From contig JBDRHL010000049.1 in assembly GCA_043816955.1 (NCBI GenBank), positions 1-19,746 on the forward strand: 19,746 nucleotides of DNA. The letters run 5' to 3'. The position numbers and the translations under genes were made by a program. This DNA comes from JBDRHL01 sp043816955 (GTDB taxonomy: Bacteria; Planctomycetota; Phycisphaerae; Sedimentisphaerales; CAYZTY01). Every line of letters starts with the position of its first letter. The first letter of the stretch is position 1. Under the pieces are notes generated by a model. The model had not been told where the DNA came from, did no database searches, and saw only the letters and a list, made by a program, of their open reading frames with translations. Positions 8,635 through 15,876 of the stretch are shown in pieces.

Positions 8635-8661
8635 AACCCATTTTCAAATACTAATTACTGT

Positions 8662-9459
8662 TTAGTGCCGCTTACGTAGCCCAATAAACCCGGCCAGCAA
8701 CAACATCATTGTTGCAGGCTCTGGAATAAGCGTACCCGAACCGACAATATTGTCGACAGCAAACGGGTCGTCGCCGCTTCCGCCGGCCTCAATCGATAGC
8801 GTTCTAACATTTCGGTACCCTGATGTAGCCGTTGGGGCTATCAGAATTTCGCCAATCTTAACACCATCAATGTAAGCCTGTACCTTGTCAATAGCGGTGT
8901 TGAGCTGAAGACCAACGTGCATTACCTTATCTGTTTGCCAGACGTTGTTGTAAGTCTCCATTTGTGTTTCCAGGCTGCCTGCACCTGCCTGGTTGGAAAT
9001 CAACACTGCTCTCATGTCGGTGGTCTGCAAAGTAATATTAGCAATGTTTGCACTTGGAGACCTTATCAGAGCTGTAAAAATCCCGCTGGTACCGCTTAGC
9101 GTTGCGCTGGGAACCAAAAGGTCAAACTCCATGCAATAGTCCGCATTAAGCTCTCCGTCTAATGGAGCACCTCCAAACTGCATCTTAAACCATCCTGGAC
9201 CATCGAAAACGACTGGCTTGTCGCTAAGGCTGGCACTTCCACCGGTAAAGCTGTTCTGCACCAGGATAGTAGCGGTACTAGGCAACAGATATGTCGGCTT
9301 GGTATTAACGATTCCGGCTGTAGCAGCGGCAATTGCCGGCGCAGTACCGACGGTATCGTCATTGAAGTTGACATTCCACAGCGGAATAGCCGACACAACG
9401 GGGCTCAGTACCAGTACCGCCAACAATACTACACATTTTACTAACAGTAACTTCTTCAT
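8662..9459 (-). CDS. PEP-CTERM surface protein with a single lectin-like module
   Basis: 265 residues. A signal peptide (M-K-K-L-L-L-V-K ... V-V-S-A|I-P, ~24 residues) is followed by one copy of the ~215-residue module found in two neighbours (residues ~25-240, I-P-L-W-N-V-N-F to A-V-D-N-I-V-G-S-G), predicted to be an all-beta concanavalin A-like fold. The end is I-P-E-P-A-T-M-M-L-L-L-A-G-F-I-G-L-R-K-R-H, a PEP-CTERM sorting signal: P-E-P, a hydrophobic helix and a basic tail. Such proteins are processed by an exosortase and released or anchored at the envelope; no exosortase gene is in this window. AAGGAGGAG lies five bases before the ATG, giving a strong start. No catalytic residues are evident, so a binding or structural role is more likely than enzymatic activity. 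Confidence 0.88.
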   Translation of the reverse strand: MKKLLLVKCVVLLAVLVLSPVVSAIPLWNVNFNDDTVGTAPAIAAATAGIVNTKPTYLLPSTATILVQNSFTGGSASLSDKPVVFDGPGWFKMQFGGAPLDGELNADYCMEFDLLVPSATLSGTSGIFTALIRSPSANIANITLQTTDMRAVLISNQAGAGSLETQMETYNNVWQTDKVMHVGLQLNTAIDKVQAYIDGVKIGEILIAPTATSGYRNVRTLSIEAGGSGDDPFAVDNIVGSGTLIPEPATMMLLLAGFIGLRKRH

Positions 9460-9517
9460 TTTGCTCCTCCTTCAAATAAAACATTAAATTTAACACACAC
9501 CTTAAACACCAATAAAC

Positions 9518-9583
9518 TTACCACATACTAAAAATACATACGAAAAACACACGTACACAAAGTAGGGCTTTAATTCTTGTCAC
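9518..9583 (-). CDS. Possible 21-residue hydrophobic small ORF with strong SD
   Basis: In the 166-bp gap between the CBM9-like and PEP-CTERM genes, the minus strand has AAAGGAGG three bases before a GTG. It opens 21 codons (M-T-R-I-K-A-L-L-C-V-R-V-F-F-V-C-I-F-S-M-W) before a TAA. The product is basic at the start and hydrophobic after that, like a tiny membrane peptide. The spacing is short and no comparison is available, so this may be only a purine-rich leader segment. Confidence 0.22.
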   Translation of the reverse strand: MTRIKALLCVRVFFVCIFSMW

Positions 9584-9601
9584 TAACCTCCTTTCTTAAG
9601 G

Positions 9602-9619
9602 GTTGCATTGTCATGCAAC
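9602..9619 (-). other. Perfect 7-bp stem-loop after the CBM9-like gene
   Basis: GTTGCAT-TGTC-ATGCAAC (a self-inverse stem) starts 7 bp past the stop of the gene ending at 9626. On the minus strand it is not followed by a U-run. On the plus strand it is followed by TTTATTTTATT, but no plus-strand gene leads into it. A transcript 3'-end or stability hairpin is possible. Confidence 0.35.
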
Positions 9620-9625
9620 TTTATT

Positions 9626-10462
9626 TTATTGACAATTCGGATCCTGTGGATCATTACATGCCATCCAATCCCAGGCCAACTCAGTAAAATCGACCATGTC
9701 TACATTGCAATCGCCGTTAATATCGGAGACATCCATCATAAAGTCCGGCACATCATTGCAGTCTGAAGGCTCGGCATTCAATCGCAGGCGTACAAGCGAT
9801 GCTACCTCAACACACTTACCTGCGCCGAGCATGACATATTCGTCATCAGCGACCATACTATCACCGGCATCGCCCCATTCATTAAATACATTTGCGTAAC
9901 TGTAAACATCAGTTGCCAAATCCAGGTCTATCGCAGTGCCGTCATCACTCCAGTCGCTATAGATCGGCATCTCTATTTCTATAGTCATGGTGCCGCCCTG
10001 ATAGGCATAGGCAGCTACTACTCCGGTGGTAACTCCACCGAGCTGGTTAACAAGAACTTCCGGTTCTCCACCGTACCAGCTTGCGAATTGAAATTGCGTA
10101 GCCTTATCTGAACTACTGGGGTCCACATTCGCATCTGGAACCTGTCCTGCCTGAACCGCATACAGACCGCCTACTTCCAATATCAAACCATCACCTTCTG
10201 TAGACTCGATACCAACATAAAATTTATTGCCGGTATCGTTCCAGGCAAACTGAATTTGTGTCGTGCTAGCCAGGCCGGGATTGTGTATCGGATACCAGCC
10301 GCCAAATTCCGCCCAACTACTGGCATTAGTCCAATCACCCAAATTCCCGTCAATGGTAACTGTGCTTATCTCGGGGGCGTAAACCACAGGATTCTTCGCA
10401 GCGTAGCCGTAAACCGCAACACTGATAAATAAAGTTGTTAAAATCGATGCTAGAAGTCTCAT
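9626..10462 (-). CDS. Secreted CBM9/DOMON-like protein with dockerin-like C-terminus
   Basis: 278 residues. A signal peptide (M-R-L-L-A-S-I-L-T-T-L-F-I-S-V-A-V-Y-G-Y-A|A) is followed by a beta-sandwich domain that starts with T-I-D-G-N-L-G-D-W (residues ~36-44). This is the characteristic opening of CBM9-like and related DOMON-type sugar-binding domains, in which the D-G-x-x-x-D-W segment is conserved. A further conserved-looking W-N-D-T-G-N-K-F-Y-V-G-I lies at ~74-85. The C-terminus has one dockerin-like calcium loop, D-I-N-G-D-C-N-V-D-M-V-D-F (~247-259), and a second conserved W-D-W-M-A-C-N-D-P. AAGGAG lies seven bases upstream of the ATG, a convincing start. No catalytic motif is seen. It probably binds polysaccharide and is displayed or docked with its neighbours; the family call comes from motif recognition only. 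Confidence 0.8.
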   Translation of the reverse strand: MRLLASILTTLFISVAVYGYAAKNPVVYAPEISTVTIDGNLGDWTNASSWAEFGGWYPIHNPGLASTTQIQFAWNDTGNKFYVGIESTEGDGLILEVGGLYAVQAGQVPDANVDPSSSDKATQFQFASWYGGEPEVLVNQLGGVTTGVVAAYAYQGGTMTIEIEMPIYSDWSDDGTAIDLDLATDVYSYANVFNEWGDAGDSMVADDEYVMLGAGKCVEVASLVRLRLNAEPSDCNDVPDFMMDVSDINGDCNVDMVDFTELAWDWMACNDPQDPNCQ

Positions 10463-10548
10463 TTCCTAACTCCTTATATTATCTCATTTTAATCATTTTT
10501 CTAACAGTCAGCTGCATACTTAGCCATACGTTTCCGTTATCCATAAAG

Positions 10549-12783
10549 TTAGTTCAGCGTTGAATCCAACCATTGGCCAACAAACATACTTAGATCGAAC
10601 ATATCAACATGGCAATCCCTGTTCAGATCGGCAGCAAGCCCTTGGCCATTCTTCCAGACTTCTGCACAATCCAAATATTTATATGCAAGCACGCTCCTGA
10701 TATTGTCGACTGCAAATGTGACTTCCGCAGCGGAATTAGACGAAATCGACATCGACAGGACACCCTGGTTCGCTTCTATCGGTGCCAGTTGTATCGAACC
10801 GACAAACTCATTATTGATCCAGAATGTGACCTCATCATTTTCTGCGTCAACCAAAAGTATGCAGTGCAAAACTGTATCCAGACTCCACACATGGAAGAAG
10901 TTATCAGAGTAAACTGTCGGTCTGTTCCACGAAAGCATTGTTACACGCATATCGCTGCGATTGAACGCTGCGGTAGCTATCGGATAAGTAGAGCTATTCG
11001 CATTGTACAGGTCTATTGAACAGCAGGTTGCCCCGGTAATGCCGGCACTTGAGATCACCATATCAAAACCGACTTTATAACCCATTGGTGTTTCATAATC
11101 CGCCATATCTCCATCAAACTTCAAAGTACAGATTGCGCCATTGTCGGTAAAGACCACAGGCTTGTTATCCAGACTGGCAGAGCCGGAAGTAAAGCTGTCC
11201 TGAACCAGAATTGACGTAGATGCCACTAACTCAATCGCCGTTGGCCTGGTATTATAAACACCAGGCTGTGCTACTGCTAACGCCGGAGCCTGGCCCGCTA
11301 CGTCATCTGCAAAATCCACATCCCAAAGTGGAATTCTATCGTCGAGTTCTATACTGGCATTGGAGGTTACGATATTATCCACAGCCCACTCAACAGGTGC
11401 GCTTGCGGTACCATTACCTATCACGATTGTCCTGACGCCATGGTATTCTGGATCCGGAGCCAACTCTGTAACTCCAATCAATTCACCATCAATCCAGGCG
11501 CCTAACTTGCCAGTATCACCATCGATACCAAAGGCCACGTGCATAACAGTCTCAGTACTCCAGACATGGTTGATCGCGTGGTTGGTAGCCGGGTTGACAC
11601 TATCTAACGATCCCAGCATTGCCCTCATATCGGTAGTTTGGAAAACCAGATACCCCAACGCAGAACCAGAACCATTACGATATAAATAAACTCCACAGAC
11701 ACCAAGATTTACAGGTGCAGAACTCGGAATCAATAAATCAAATTCAACCTTAAAGTCGTTGCCAACTTCGTAATCATCTATATGGCTTGTAAATTCTATT
11801 TTTGCCCAGCCGGTTCCGCTAACCACAACTGGATTTTCGCTCAGAGTCGCACTACCCGCGGTGTAACTACTCTTTACAAGAATGGTTGAACCGTCAGGAA
11901 CCAATTCGGTTGGCTTTGTATTGTAAATTCCCGCGATGGCAGTGGCCGTTTCAGGAGCCTGGTCCACGGTCATATCATTGAAGTCGACCTCCCATGCCGG
12001 GAAACTATCGGGATTACCCTGAAAATCGACAACGGTACTGCTGCTTATATTGTCCACCGCCCATTCTACTGGCGAAGCCCCAGTACCGTTGGCAAATTGA
12101 ACTGTTTTGACGCCCTGGTATTCTGCATCCGGAGCAAGTTGAATAGTGCCTATTAACGAACCATTAATCCATGCCGCTAGCACCCCTGAATCACCGTCAA
12201 TCGCCAGTTCCACGTGCATAACAGTGTCAACGCTCCACACATTAATGAAATTAGACTGCTCGGACGGATTATTAGTGTCTAATGAAGTCAGAATAGCTTT
12301 CATACTTGTTGTGTGCAGCGTCATACCGCCTAAAAGTGCGCTTGAGCCTTCGCGAAAAAAGTTCACGCAGAAAACACCTGAATCAGCTGGGGCCGAGCTG
12401 GGAATCAACAGATCGAATTCGACCTTATAATCCACTCCAACTTCGTAATCATCTGCATGGCCTTCAAGAGCAAAATTGGCCCATCCGCTGCCACTAACCA
12501 CAACCGGCGTACTACTCAAACTGGCACCGCCGGAGCTATAACTACTCTTAACAAGAATTGTTGAACTGGCCGGTGTCAGCGCCGTCGGTTTCGTATTCAC
12601 AACTCCAGCAACTGCGATTTCAACATCCGGGGCCTGATCAACAGTCATACCATCAAAATCAACGTCCCATTGTGGAACAGCCGCCGCTCTGGAAGCAAGC
12701 CCTGCCACTACGAGAAAACCAATTATAACAAAGGTAACAAGGCAAACTTTGTTACTTGAGCATTTACTAACCTTTTTCATCAT
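10549..12783 (-). CDS. Secreted protein with three tandem lectin-like modules and dockerin-like end
   Basis: With the start at 12783 the product has 744 residues. A signal peptide with a long n-region ends near A-A-A-V-P (~35). Three copies of one module follow, at ~36-250, 261-474 and 484-697. Each opens with [VIA]-P-x-W-x-V-D-F, has an N-T-[KR]-P-T block, an S-I-L-V or T-I-L-V strand, V-W-S-x-[DE]-T-V-[ML]-H in the middle, and closes with A-V-D-N-I. Copies 1 and 2 are much closer to each other than to copy 3, suggesting a recent internal duplication. The end (C-A-E-V-W-K-N-G-Q-G, then D-L-N-R-D-C-H-V-D-M-F-D-L) is a single dockerin-like loop. GGAGGAG four bases before ATG-ATG fixes the start; the frame also runs 18 codons further up without a good ribosome site. 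It has no catalytic signature. It is likely a multivalent surface adhesin or polysaccharide-binding protein. Confidence 0.85.
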   Translation of the reverse strand: MMKKVSKCSSNKVCLVTFVIIGFLVVAGLASRAAAVPQWDVDFDGMTVDQAPDVEIAVAGVVNTKPTALTPASSTILVKSSYSSGGASLSSTPVVVSGSGWANFALEGHADDYEVGVDYKVEFDLLIPSSAPADSGVFCVNFFREGSSALLGGMTLHTTSMKAILTSLDTNNPSEQSNFINVWSVDTVMHVELAIDGDSGVLAAWINGSLIGTIQLAPDAEYQGVKTVQFANGTGASPVEWAVDNISSSTVVDFQGNPDSFPAWEVDFNDMTVDQAPETATAIAGIYNTKPTELVPDGSTILVKSSYTAGSATLSENPVVVSGTGWAKIEFTSHIDDYEVGNDFKVEFDLLIPSSAPVNLGVCGVYLYRNGSGSALGYLVFQTTDMRAMLGSLDSVNPATNHAINHVWSTETVMHVAFGIDGDTGKLGAWIDGELIGVTELAPDPEYHGVRTIVIGNGTASAPVEWAVDNIVTSNASIELDDRIPLWDVDFADDVAGQAPALAVAQPGVYNTRPTAIELVASTSILVQDSFTSGSASLDNKPVVFTDNGAICTLKFDGDMADYETPMGYKVGFDMVISSAGITGATCCSIDLYNANSSTYPIATAAFNRSDMRVTMLSWNRPTVYSDNFFHVWSLDTVLHCILLVDAENDEVTFWINNEFVGSIQLAPIEANQGVLSMSISSNSAAEVTFAVDNIRSVLAYKYLDCAEVWKNGQGLAADLNRDCHVDMFDLSMFVGQWLDSTLN

Positions 12784-12936
12784 TTTACTCCTCCAAAAAC
12801 GTTTATTACAATTCCACTTTCCACTTTTTCGGTCCACACGAAACCATCCTTTCTTGATATACCCATCCTCCTTTCCTTTTTCATTGCAAATTTACGTACA
12901 CCATACAATTCAGCCAGCTTATATATTTTACTCCAA

Positions 12937-13995
12937 CTATTTTCCGGCGGATTCACGCCATAAAAATTCCATTGCAATTTCTTCGTGTTGCACATCAAGA
13001 TCAGGGTTCTTCAGACGATTTAGCAGCAGTTTTTCTATAGCCGCAGCGGCCTTTTCTGAAAAACGTTCGGAAGTAGCCAACGGCGGATTTAAGTGTTTGC
13101 CAAGCTCCACATTATTAAAGCCAACGACCGCAACATCTTGCGGAACCCTTAAGCCTGCTCTATTTAACCACGATATTGTTATAATAGCGGCTTCATCAGT
13201 ACTGCACATAACAGAGTCATATGGAAAAGCCTTGCCCTGAAACTTTTCTTCCAGAGTTCGGCGAACCGCATCAGCATTAGACATATTGTTACGAACAACG
13301 TCAACAACAGGCTCGTAACTCATATCCAAACCAGAGTCTCGCAGAAAATTGACAAAGGTCGCAACTTTTTTCTTACCGCCTCCAACTGGTATAATTATTC
13401 CCGGCCTTTTCCTGCCTGTTTTAACGAAATGTTCCGCAACTGCTCGATAGCAGTTTAGGCGATCTTGCACAACCTGATCAAACTTTATCGGCAGCAGTTT
13501 GTCCGTAACGACTACCACTGCTCGAAACCTATGTAGCAGTTGCTGGTAGTTTTCTTCACACACATGATCACCATTTGCCTGAAGAACCACGCCATCAATA
13601 TTCCGTTGTGCGTGCTCGGCAAGCAACCGTTTATCCAAATCAATACTTGAAGCCAAACTTGATATATTGGTAAGAAACCCTTTTTCCTGAAACCGCATCG
13701 AAATTTTTCTCGTCATTTCGGGCGCCATCGGGTTACCGGTAAAAGACCACAGCACACCTATGCTATTGGTAGCCCCTCCTGCCAAACCGCGAGCAAGTAG
13801 ATTGGGAGTGTAATTCAACCGCTGAGCTGACTCCAGCACTCGTTTTTTGGTAGCTTCAGCGACAGAACCCTTCCCGGCAAAAGTGCGTGTCACTGTCATC
13901 CGGCTGACATCTGCCAGCTTTGCTACCTCGTAAATCGTAGCGGGTTTTAATGTTTCTGTTTTTTCCAAGTTTACTATTTCTTGCATCGCACACAT
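12937..13995 (-). CDS. LacI/GalR-family transcriptional regulator
   Basis: 352 residues. The N-terminus has the LacI-type helix-turn-helix (T-I-Y-E-V-A-K-L-A-D-V-S-R-M-T-V-T-R, residues 20-37), followed by the hinge helix region (N-Y-T-P-N-L-L-A-R-G-L-A-G-G, 61-74). The rest is a periplasmic-binding-protein-like effector domain (N-S-I-G-V-L-W onward; V-A-V-V-G-F-N-N-V-E near the C-terminal third). It should repress in the absence of its sugar effector or act with a co-effector. Two CG-centred palindromes typical of LacI operators lie upstream of its own gene and two upstream of the Gfo/Idh gene, so it probably controls itself and both gene sets. Two ATGs (13995 and 13986) are possible starts and neither has a strong ribosome site. 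It is the first gene of the extracellular-protein unit, 153 bp ahead of the triple-module gene. Confidence 0.92.
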   Translation of the reverse strand: MCAMQEIVNLEKTETLKPATIYEVAKLADVSRMTVTRTFAGKGSVAEATKKRVLESAQRLNYTPNLLARGLAGGATNSIGVLWSFTGNPMAPEMTRKISMRFQEKGFLTNISSLASSIDLDKRLLAEHAQRNIDGVVLQANGDHVCEENYQQLLHRFRAVVVVTDKLLPIKFDQVVQDRLNCYRAVAEHFVKTGRKRPGIIIPVGGGKKKVATFVNFLRDSGLDMSYEPVVDVVRNNMSNADAVRRTLEEKFQGKAFPYDSVMCSTDEAAIITISWLNRAGLRVPQDVAVVGFNNVELGKHLNPPLATSERFSEKAAAAIEKLLLNRLKNPDLDVQHEEIAMEFLWRESAGK

Positions 13996-13997
13996 AT
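13982..13997 (-). promoter_or_regulatory. Operator-like half-site over the lacI start codon
   Basis: The minus strand reads TATGTGTGCGATGCAA across the ATG of the regulator gene. Its first ten bases are identical to the start of both distal operators; the other half is degenerate. It may be an auxiliary autoregulatory site or chance. Confidence 0.3.
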
Positions 13998-14023
13998 CCG
14001 TCGCTAAACATTCGTAATGCCCT

Positions 14024-14051
14024 TGAAACTAACAAACGCCAAATAGTTTCA
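14024..14051 (-). promoter_or_regulatory. 8-bp stem-loop in the lacI mRNA leader
   Basis: TGAAACTA and TAGTTTCA form a perfect 8-bp stem with a 12-base loop between the proximal operator and the regulator start codon. The Gfo/Idh leader has a shorter perfect stem at the equivalent place. It could shape the 5' end of the mRNA; no U-run follows it. Confidence 0.4.
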
Positions 14052-14055
14052 CTAA

Positions 14056-14069
14056 TGTTACCGCTCACA
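14056..14069 (-). promoter_or_regulatory. Proximal LacI-type operator upstream of lacI
   Basis: TGTTACCGCTCACA (minus strand TGTGAGCGGTAACA) is an imperfect palindrome around a central CG, the usual form of a LacI-family operator. It differs from the E. coli lac operator core TGTGAGCGGATAACA by one missing base. It starts about nine bases past the -10 region, so binding would block the transcription start. Confidence 0.72.
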
Positions 14070-14078
14070 CCAACATCA

Positions 14079-14107
14079 ATGTATCACATTAATGTGCAGC
14101 ATGTCAA
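14079..14107 (-). promoter_or_regulatory. Sigma-70-type promoter for lacI and the surface-protein unit
   Basis: A perfect TTGACA lies on the minus strand at 14107-14102. It is followed after 17 bp by ATACAT (14084-14079), or after 18 bp by TACATT, both only partial matches to TATAAT. The same arrangement occurs at 19383-19411. The predicted leader to the lacI ATG is about 75 bases. Confidence 0.65.
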
Positions 14108-14117
14108 CCAAAATTTT

Positions 14118-14435
14118 GTACTTTTCTGCCTATACCCATAAAAACCCAGATGTATACTTCATTAACCTCATTAAAATAAACGCTTTATGAAAAATCAACA
14201 GCAAGTCATCTCCAAGTGAAAAAACCGCTTTCTTTTAAACATCTCCTTTAACAACTCCAGGACGAGAGGGTATAAATTACACCTATGTGTGCGTTCACAT
14301 AAAAGAAGAGTCGAATATTACCAGGTCTTCCTGTCGGCAATTCTGGCAGCTAATAACGAATAATAATACAAGACTTTTACAACTCAATACCCAGGTTGCA
14401 TGTGACTAGGCATTACTTAAAATGATAGATTTTCA
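14118..14435. other. Intergenic region between the DUF4838-like gene and the lacI promoter
   Basis: This stretch holds the distal operator (14284-14301) and sequence diverged from, but related to, the region upstream of the Gfo/Idh promoter. I see no gene, no RNA gene and no convincing terminator for the DUF4838-like gene that ends at 14436. The best hairpin (ACAGG-AAGA-CCTG on the minus strand near 14320-14336) is too short and has no U-run. Confidence 0.6.
14284..14301. promoter_or_regulatory. Distal LacI-type operator upstream of lacI
   Basis: TATGTG-TGCGTT-CACATA has perfect 6-bp arms around a central CG. The core TGTGTGCGTTCACA shares TGTG-x-GCG and ACA with the proximal operator. It lies 230 bp (centre to centre) upstream of that site, about 22 helical turns, which is suitable for repression by looping. 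Confidence 0.7.
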
Positions 14436-15830
14436 TTATTCGGCGTGCTTCACAGCATCAATCAATAATTTTTCTACAACTTTACGTGGATCCTCCTCAA
14501 TCGATACATCTTCCATGAAATCCCATAATTTATTAAACTCAAGCATATTACGTACAGCTTCACTTGCTCGTGCAAGTTTTATACTCCCTTTTGCCATACA
14601 CCATTTACAGGCCCAAAAGGCTGCTACGAGGAAATCAAAATGCTCCTTGTATTTATATAAATGTTCTACAAACTTTTTTAGATTTCTCGGGTTAGGTTCA
14701 TTTAGTAAATCTCGATAATTCTGAATATGCGATCGAACAATAGTATCTGATATATATTCCTCCAAGGGGAATGTCTTATCCTTGCAAAAAATACTCCCAA
14801 CATCCCATTGTCCACTTGTTATTGCTTTTTCAAGTCTCGTTGGTCTATGATCAGCCAAAGAATCAATATCCAACATAGCTTCTGATAAAATTTTTACGGT
14901 CTGTTCAAAATGTTCATAGCCTAACTCATAAGCCTCATAACATACTCCCTGTACCCCAATATCCCGGTATAGCCTAAGATCCTCAAGCAACACCCCTGTA
15001 TGGTCCCCGTTAATTGATGCCTGCCCCTGTACCATCAGATTTTCATGAATATAGACTTTTCGGGGATAAGATTTAGTCCAGTCTGAAATACGATTAGCAA
15101 GATATTCATTGAATGACTCTGCATCCAAACCTTTTTTTGAAACAAGATATTTTACCATATCAGTATGATTGCTCTTTTTCCCTATCGGTACACTTATCTG
15201 GCGACCAAATGTATCGAACATTATACGATCAATATTAACTGGCAGACCATTACCTTCAGGCAAATCCCAACGTTTAACATAAGCATCATATTCTGTAGAA
15301 ATATCAGGTCTCTTCTCAGCGAACACTTTGGCGGCTACCTCAACAAAAGGAAGCCAATGTTTATATTCTGGCAAATTTCTACATAAAGGACATTGGCAAT
15401 AACAGCTTCCATCTGCATAACGAAGCTGAATTCTTTTAATTTCTTTTGGTAAGGCCTTTAAAAACTGTTTAATACCATATCCATAAGCTTCTAATGCCTC
15501 AAGATTGGAACCACAAGGCTTAGTGTTACATTCCAATTTGTCCGTAATTAGTGAACCATCCTCGTTTTTGGCAAGCCACTCCGGCTTGTAGTCAACGAAA
15601 CGATAAATAGTTCTTGGACCAAAAACCATCAAACAAACTTCAATATTTGCTTTTCTGGCCTCTTCCATAATAATATTTTTAAAACGATTCCAGCCATAAT
15701 CATAATGAACTATTAAGGTATTAAACTTCAGCTTTTCCATTCTGCGGATAAACCGTCGCAATTGTTCTTCACTGTGGCGAAGTATACTTTCAACCAAGTT
15801 GAACCCGCGAATTTTAAATTTGTGCGACAT
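14436..15830 (-). CDS. Cytosolic DUF4838-like TIM-barrel protein, putative sugar-processing enzyme
   Basis: 464 residues with no signal peptide, so probably cytosolic. The pattern L-R-Y-A-D-G-S-C-Y-C-Q-C-P-L-C (D140; C143, C145, C147, C150) followed by H-W-L-P-F-V-E-V-A-A-K-V-F-A-E-K-R-P is what I associate with DUF4838 proteins. These have a C-x-C-x2-C element and a helix F-V-N-x-V-A-x-x-V-A-x-x-[YR]-P next to a glycosidase-like barrel. The full DUF4838 proteins I know are usually longer and secreted, so this short cytosolic form is unusual. The four clustered cysteines may bind a metal. The first ~100 residues look like the early strands of a barrel (F-N-T-L-I-V-H-Y-D-Y-G, then V-C-L-M-V-F-G-P-R). 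AAGGA seven bases upstream supports the ATG. It is the third gene of a unit with the symporter (46 bp gap) and the Gfo/Idh gene, so it likely acts on the imported sugar. Confidence 0.72.
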   Translation of the reverse strand: MSHKFKIRGFNLVESILRHSEEQLRRFIRRMEKLKFNTLIVHYDYGWNRFKNIIMEEARKANIEVCLMVFGPRTIYRFVDYKPEWLAKNEDGSLITDKLECNTKPCGSNLEALEAYGYGIKQFLKALPKEIKRIQLRYADGSCYCQCPLCRNLPEYKHWLPFVEVAAKVFAEKRPDISTEYDAYVKRWDLPEGNGLPVNIDRIMFDTFGRQISVPIGKKSNHTDMVKYLVSKKGLDAESFNEYLANRISDWTKSYPRKVYIHENLMVQGQASINGDHTGVLLEDLRLYRDIGVQGVCYEAYELGYEHFEQTVKILSEAMLDIDSLADHRPTRLEKAITSGQWDVGSIFCKDKTFPLEEYISDTIVRSHIQNYRDLLNEPNPRNLKKFVEHLYKYKEHFDFLVAAFWACKWCMAKGSIKLARASEAVRNMLEFNKLWDFMEDVSIEEDPRKVVEKLLIDAVKHAE

Positions 15831-15876
15831 ACCAAAGTCCTTTTGAATCGATATGATGCCATCAAACTATCTTTGT

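Larger units (their letters stand above)
14055..14117 (-). repeat. Duplicated promoter/operator segment, copy 1 (lacI side)
   Basis: This 63-bp segment aligns without gaps to 19359-19421, with 52 of 63 positions identical by my hand count. The -35 box, the proximal operator and the spacing between them are fully kept. Similarity continues more weakly upstream (the AATTTT, C-A-T-A-A-A-A and CTAACCT/TTAACCT stretches), so a longer region was probably duplicated. Confidence 0.85.

Noticed and set aside
9602..9619. An intrinsic terminator on the plus strand (stem followed by TTTATTTTATT).
   Set aside because: No plus-strand gene leads into it; for the minus-strand genes the T-rich side is upstream of the stem, so it is reported only as a stem-loop.
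12780..12998. A 72-codon minus-strand frame between LacI and the triple-module gene.
   Set aside because: It begins inside the LacI 3' end in another frame. Only its last 28 codons follow an AAAGGAGG, and that is one base from the ATG, too close for normal initiation; kept only as a leader observation.
12749..13240. A 163-codon plus-strand open frame across the end of the LacI gene and the next leader.
   Set aside because: It overlaps the well-supported LacI coding region on the other strand, and its translation is low-quality (F/S/H-rich) without a recognisable motif.
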